Source of the DNA: Curtobacterium sp. VKM Ac-2922
GTDB lineage: Bacteria > Actinomycetota > Actinomycetes > Actinomycetales > Microbacteriaceae
NCBI RefSeq assembly: GCF_022815645.1
Contig: NZ_JALGRO010000004.1
Span: forward strand, 251,436-315,435
Direction: 5' to 3'
Length of the DNA stretch: 64,000 bases
Of this stretch, positions 63,198-64,000 are shown one piece after another. Position 1 is the first letter of the stretch. Each line of letters begins with the position of its first letter. Both the position numbers and the translations under genes were made by a program. Under the pieces are notes generated by a model. That model worked only from the letters and a program-made list of their open reading frames with translations, did not search any database and was not told the DNA's origin.

Positions 63198-63227
63198 TGC
63201 ATGGCTGACTGACACGAAAGGTACGTC

Positions 63228-63479
63228 GTGGCGATACTCTCCGTCGTGCTGCAGGTCCTGCTCGCAATCACGAGCCTCCTGCTCACGCTCCTCATCCTCC
63301 TGCACAAGGGCCGCGGTGGCGGCCTCTCCGACATGTTCGGTGGCGGTGTGACGAGCAACCTCGGGGCGTCCGGCGTGGCCGAGCGCAACCTGAACCGGAT
63401 CACCGTGATCCTCGGTCTGCTCTGGATCGTGAGCATCATCGTGCTCGGTCTCATCAACAAGTTCACAGCGGGGAGCTGA
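63228..63479 (+). CDS. secG: Preprotein translocase subunit SecG
   Basis: Small subunit of the SecYEG channel. The 83-residue protein has two transmembrane helices (VLQVLLAITSLLLTLLILL and ITVILGLLWIVSIIVLGLI) joined by the Gly-rich HKGRGGGLSDMFGGGV loop, the SecG pattern. GTG start with GAAAGG. The rbpA ATG follows 3 nt after the stop, so both are probably in one message. Confidence 0.95.
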   Translation: MAILSVVLQVLLAITSLLLTLLILLHKGRGGGLSDMFGGGVTSNLGASGVAERNLNRITVILGLLWIVSIIVLGLINKFTAGS

Positions 63480-63482
63480 GCC

Positions 63483-63842
63483 ATGGCATCAGGAGGCAGC
63501 GCAATCCGGGGGTCGCGCGTCGGCGCGGGCCCCATGGGGGAGCAGGACCGCGGGGTCCAGGCCGAGCGCGTCGCGATCTCGTACTGGGACGCGTTGGGCA
63601 ACGAGGTCGTGCGGTACTTCGCCGCCAACCTCCCCGACGACGAGATCCCCGAGACGGTCGACTCGCCGTCCACCGGGCTGCCGGCGGGCCGTGACAAGGA
63701 GAACCCTCCGCAGGTCACGAAGACCGAGCCCTACAAGACCCACTTGGCGTACGTCAAGGAACGTCGCACCGAAGAAGAAGCCGCGCAGCTCCTCGAAGAC
63801 GCGCTGCAGCAGCTCCGGCAGCGCCGCGGTACCGCGAAGTAG
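63483..63842 (+). CDS. rbpA: RNA polymerase-binding protein RbpA
   Basis: Actinobacterial transcription factor that binds the principal sigma factor and RNA polymerase and helps open promoters. The 119-residue protein shows the N-terminal tail AIRGSRVGAGPMGE, the core (VAISYWDALGNEVVRYFAAN), and a C-terminal sigma-interacting helix (TEEEAAQLLEDALQQLRQRRG). The residues of the usual Zn site are replaced, as in many RbpA proteins outside Streptomyces. It sits right behind secG. Confidence 0.95.
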   Translation: MASGGSAIRGSRVGAGPMGEQDRGVQAERVAISYWDALGNEVVRYFAANLPDDEIPETVDSPSTGLPAGRDKENPPQVTKTEPYKTHLAYVKERRTEEEAAQLLEDALQQLRQRRGTAK

Positions 63843-63853
63843 CACCGAACGTC

Positions 63854-63888
63854 ACGAAGGCCTCCGCACTCCGGTGCGGGGGCTTCGT
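63854..63888 (+). terminator. Stem-loop after rbpA
   Basis: CACGAAGG-CCTCCGCAC pairs with GTGCGGGGGCTTCG around TCCG with one bulged G and one or two G-T pairs. It probably ends the secG-rbpA message. Confidence 0.7.
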
Positions 63889-63904
63889 CGTTGCCGATGG
63901 ACTC

Positions 63905-63946
63905 GGCGTGGGCGAGGGCGAGGGCGTGGGCGTGGGCGTGGGCGTG
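63905..63946 (+). repeat. Seven tandem 6-bp units (GGCGTG/GGCGAG)
   Basis: The units read GTG, GAG, GAG, GTG, GTG, GTG, GTG after GGC. On the plus strand one frame stays open to the window end (Gly-Val/Gly-Glu), but no start with a ribosome site is seen; on the minus strand the same DNA would code Pro-Thr/Pro-Ser, but that frame is closed just outside. I treat it as a slippage-prone intergenic repeat. Nothing else is seen up to base 64000. Confidence 0.8.
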
Positions 63947-64000
63947 ACGTCGGCGGCGCCGACTGGTCACAACACCCCGCTCACGTCCGCCGACCGGTCG

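Noticed and set aside
63731..63970. Minus-strand His-Ala repeat frame or a Pro-Thr-rich protein tail at the window end
   Set aside because: The frames arise from the hexanucleotide tract; the Pro-Thr frame is interrupted by a stop at about 63966 and runs antisense into rbpA.

Overview
This is a gap-free, GC-rich (roughly 70 percent by eye) chromosomal segment of an actinobacterium. WhiA, RbpA, an ANTAR response regulator, a YukD-type EccD, and the gene orders trpC-trpB-trpA-lgt-gltB-gltD-pyk and rpsA-coaE-uvrB-uvrA-uvrC-rapZ-whiA-gap-pgk-tpiA-secG-rbpA point to the family Microbacteriaceae. Curtobacterium or a close relative is my best guess; this is inferred from gene content and style, not from a database match. 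Almost every gene is preceded by a TANNNT -10 box, and many start codons lie only 6 to 8 nt behind it, as expected for leaderless mRNAs.

Layout. (1) 1-14590, plus strand: the 3' part of trpE, two small Trp-operon membrane proteins, trpC, trpB, trpA, lgt, the two glutamate synthase subunits, pyruvate kinase and a ferritin-like/VIT1 metal transporter. (2) 14587-23208, minus strand: an HdeD-like membrane protein and a compact type VII (ESX-like) secretion operon: FHA/RDD protein, one-TM protein, EccD, a MinD-like protein, three-domain EccC and a second MinD-like protein. (3) 23370-27243, plus strand, divergent: two WXG100/ESAT-6-type proteins, a small helical protein, a 780-residue polymorphic toxin with a C-terminal ADP-ribosyltransferase (ART) domain, and directly behind it a small protein that looks like a catalytically broken copy of the same ART fold, in the place where an immunity gene would sit. 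(4) 27271-32145, minus strand: an unknown protein and a second, tightly overlapping operon with a TPR/AAA+ ATPase and a TPR membrane protein, probably accessory to the secretion system.

(5) 32260-35440: an aldehyde dehydrogenase, DUF779 and GAF-regulator module. (6) 35495-35751: a tRNA-Leu(CAA) gene followed by three tandem 57-bp repeats, each ending in a copy of the tRNA 3' end. (7) 35819-47905: pdtaR-type regulator, two small minus-strand enzymes, polA, a DUF885 protein, rpsA, coaE, a secreted hydrolase, an AMP-forming ligase and a membrane acyltransferase. (8) 47980-64000: an MFS transporter, then uvrB, an SDR, uvrA, uvrC, rapZ, whiA, the glycolytic gap-pgk-tpiA operon, secG and rbpA. Between pgk and tpiA lies a small remnant of a duplicated tpiA start.

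Most of the window is housekeeping. The unusual part is 15-32 kb. There the secretion locus lacks recognisable EccB, EccE and mycosin genes, both MinD-like proteins have lost their P-loop lysines, and the probable effector is paired with a degenerate ART-like partner. No insertion sequence, prophage, CRISPR array or origin was seen, and no stretch over about 300 bases is without a feature.
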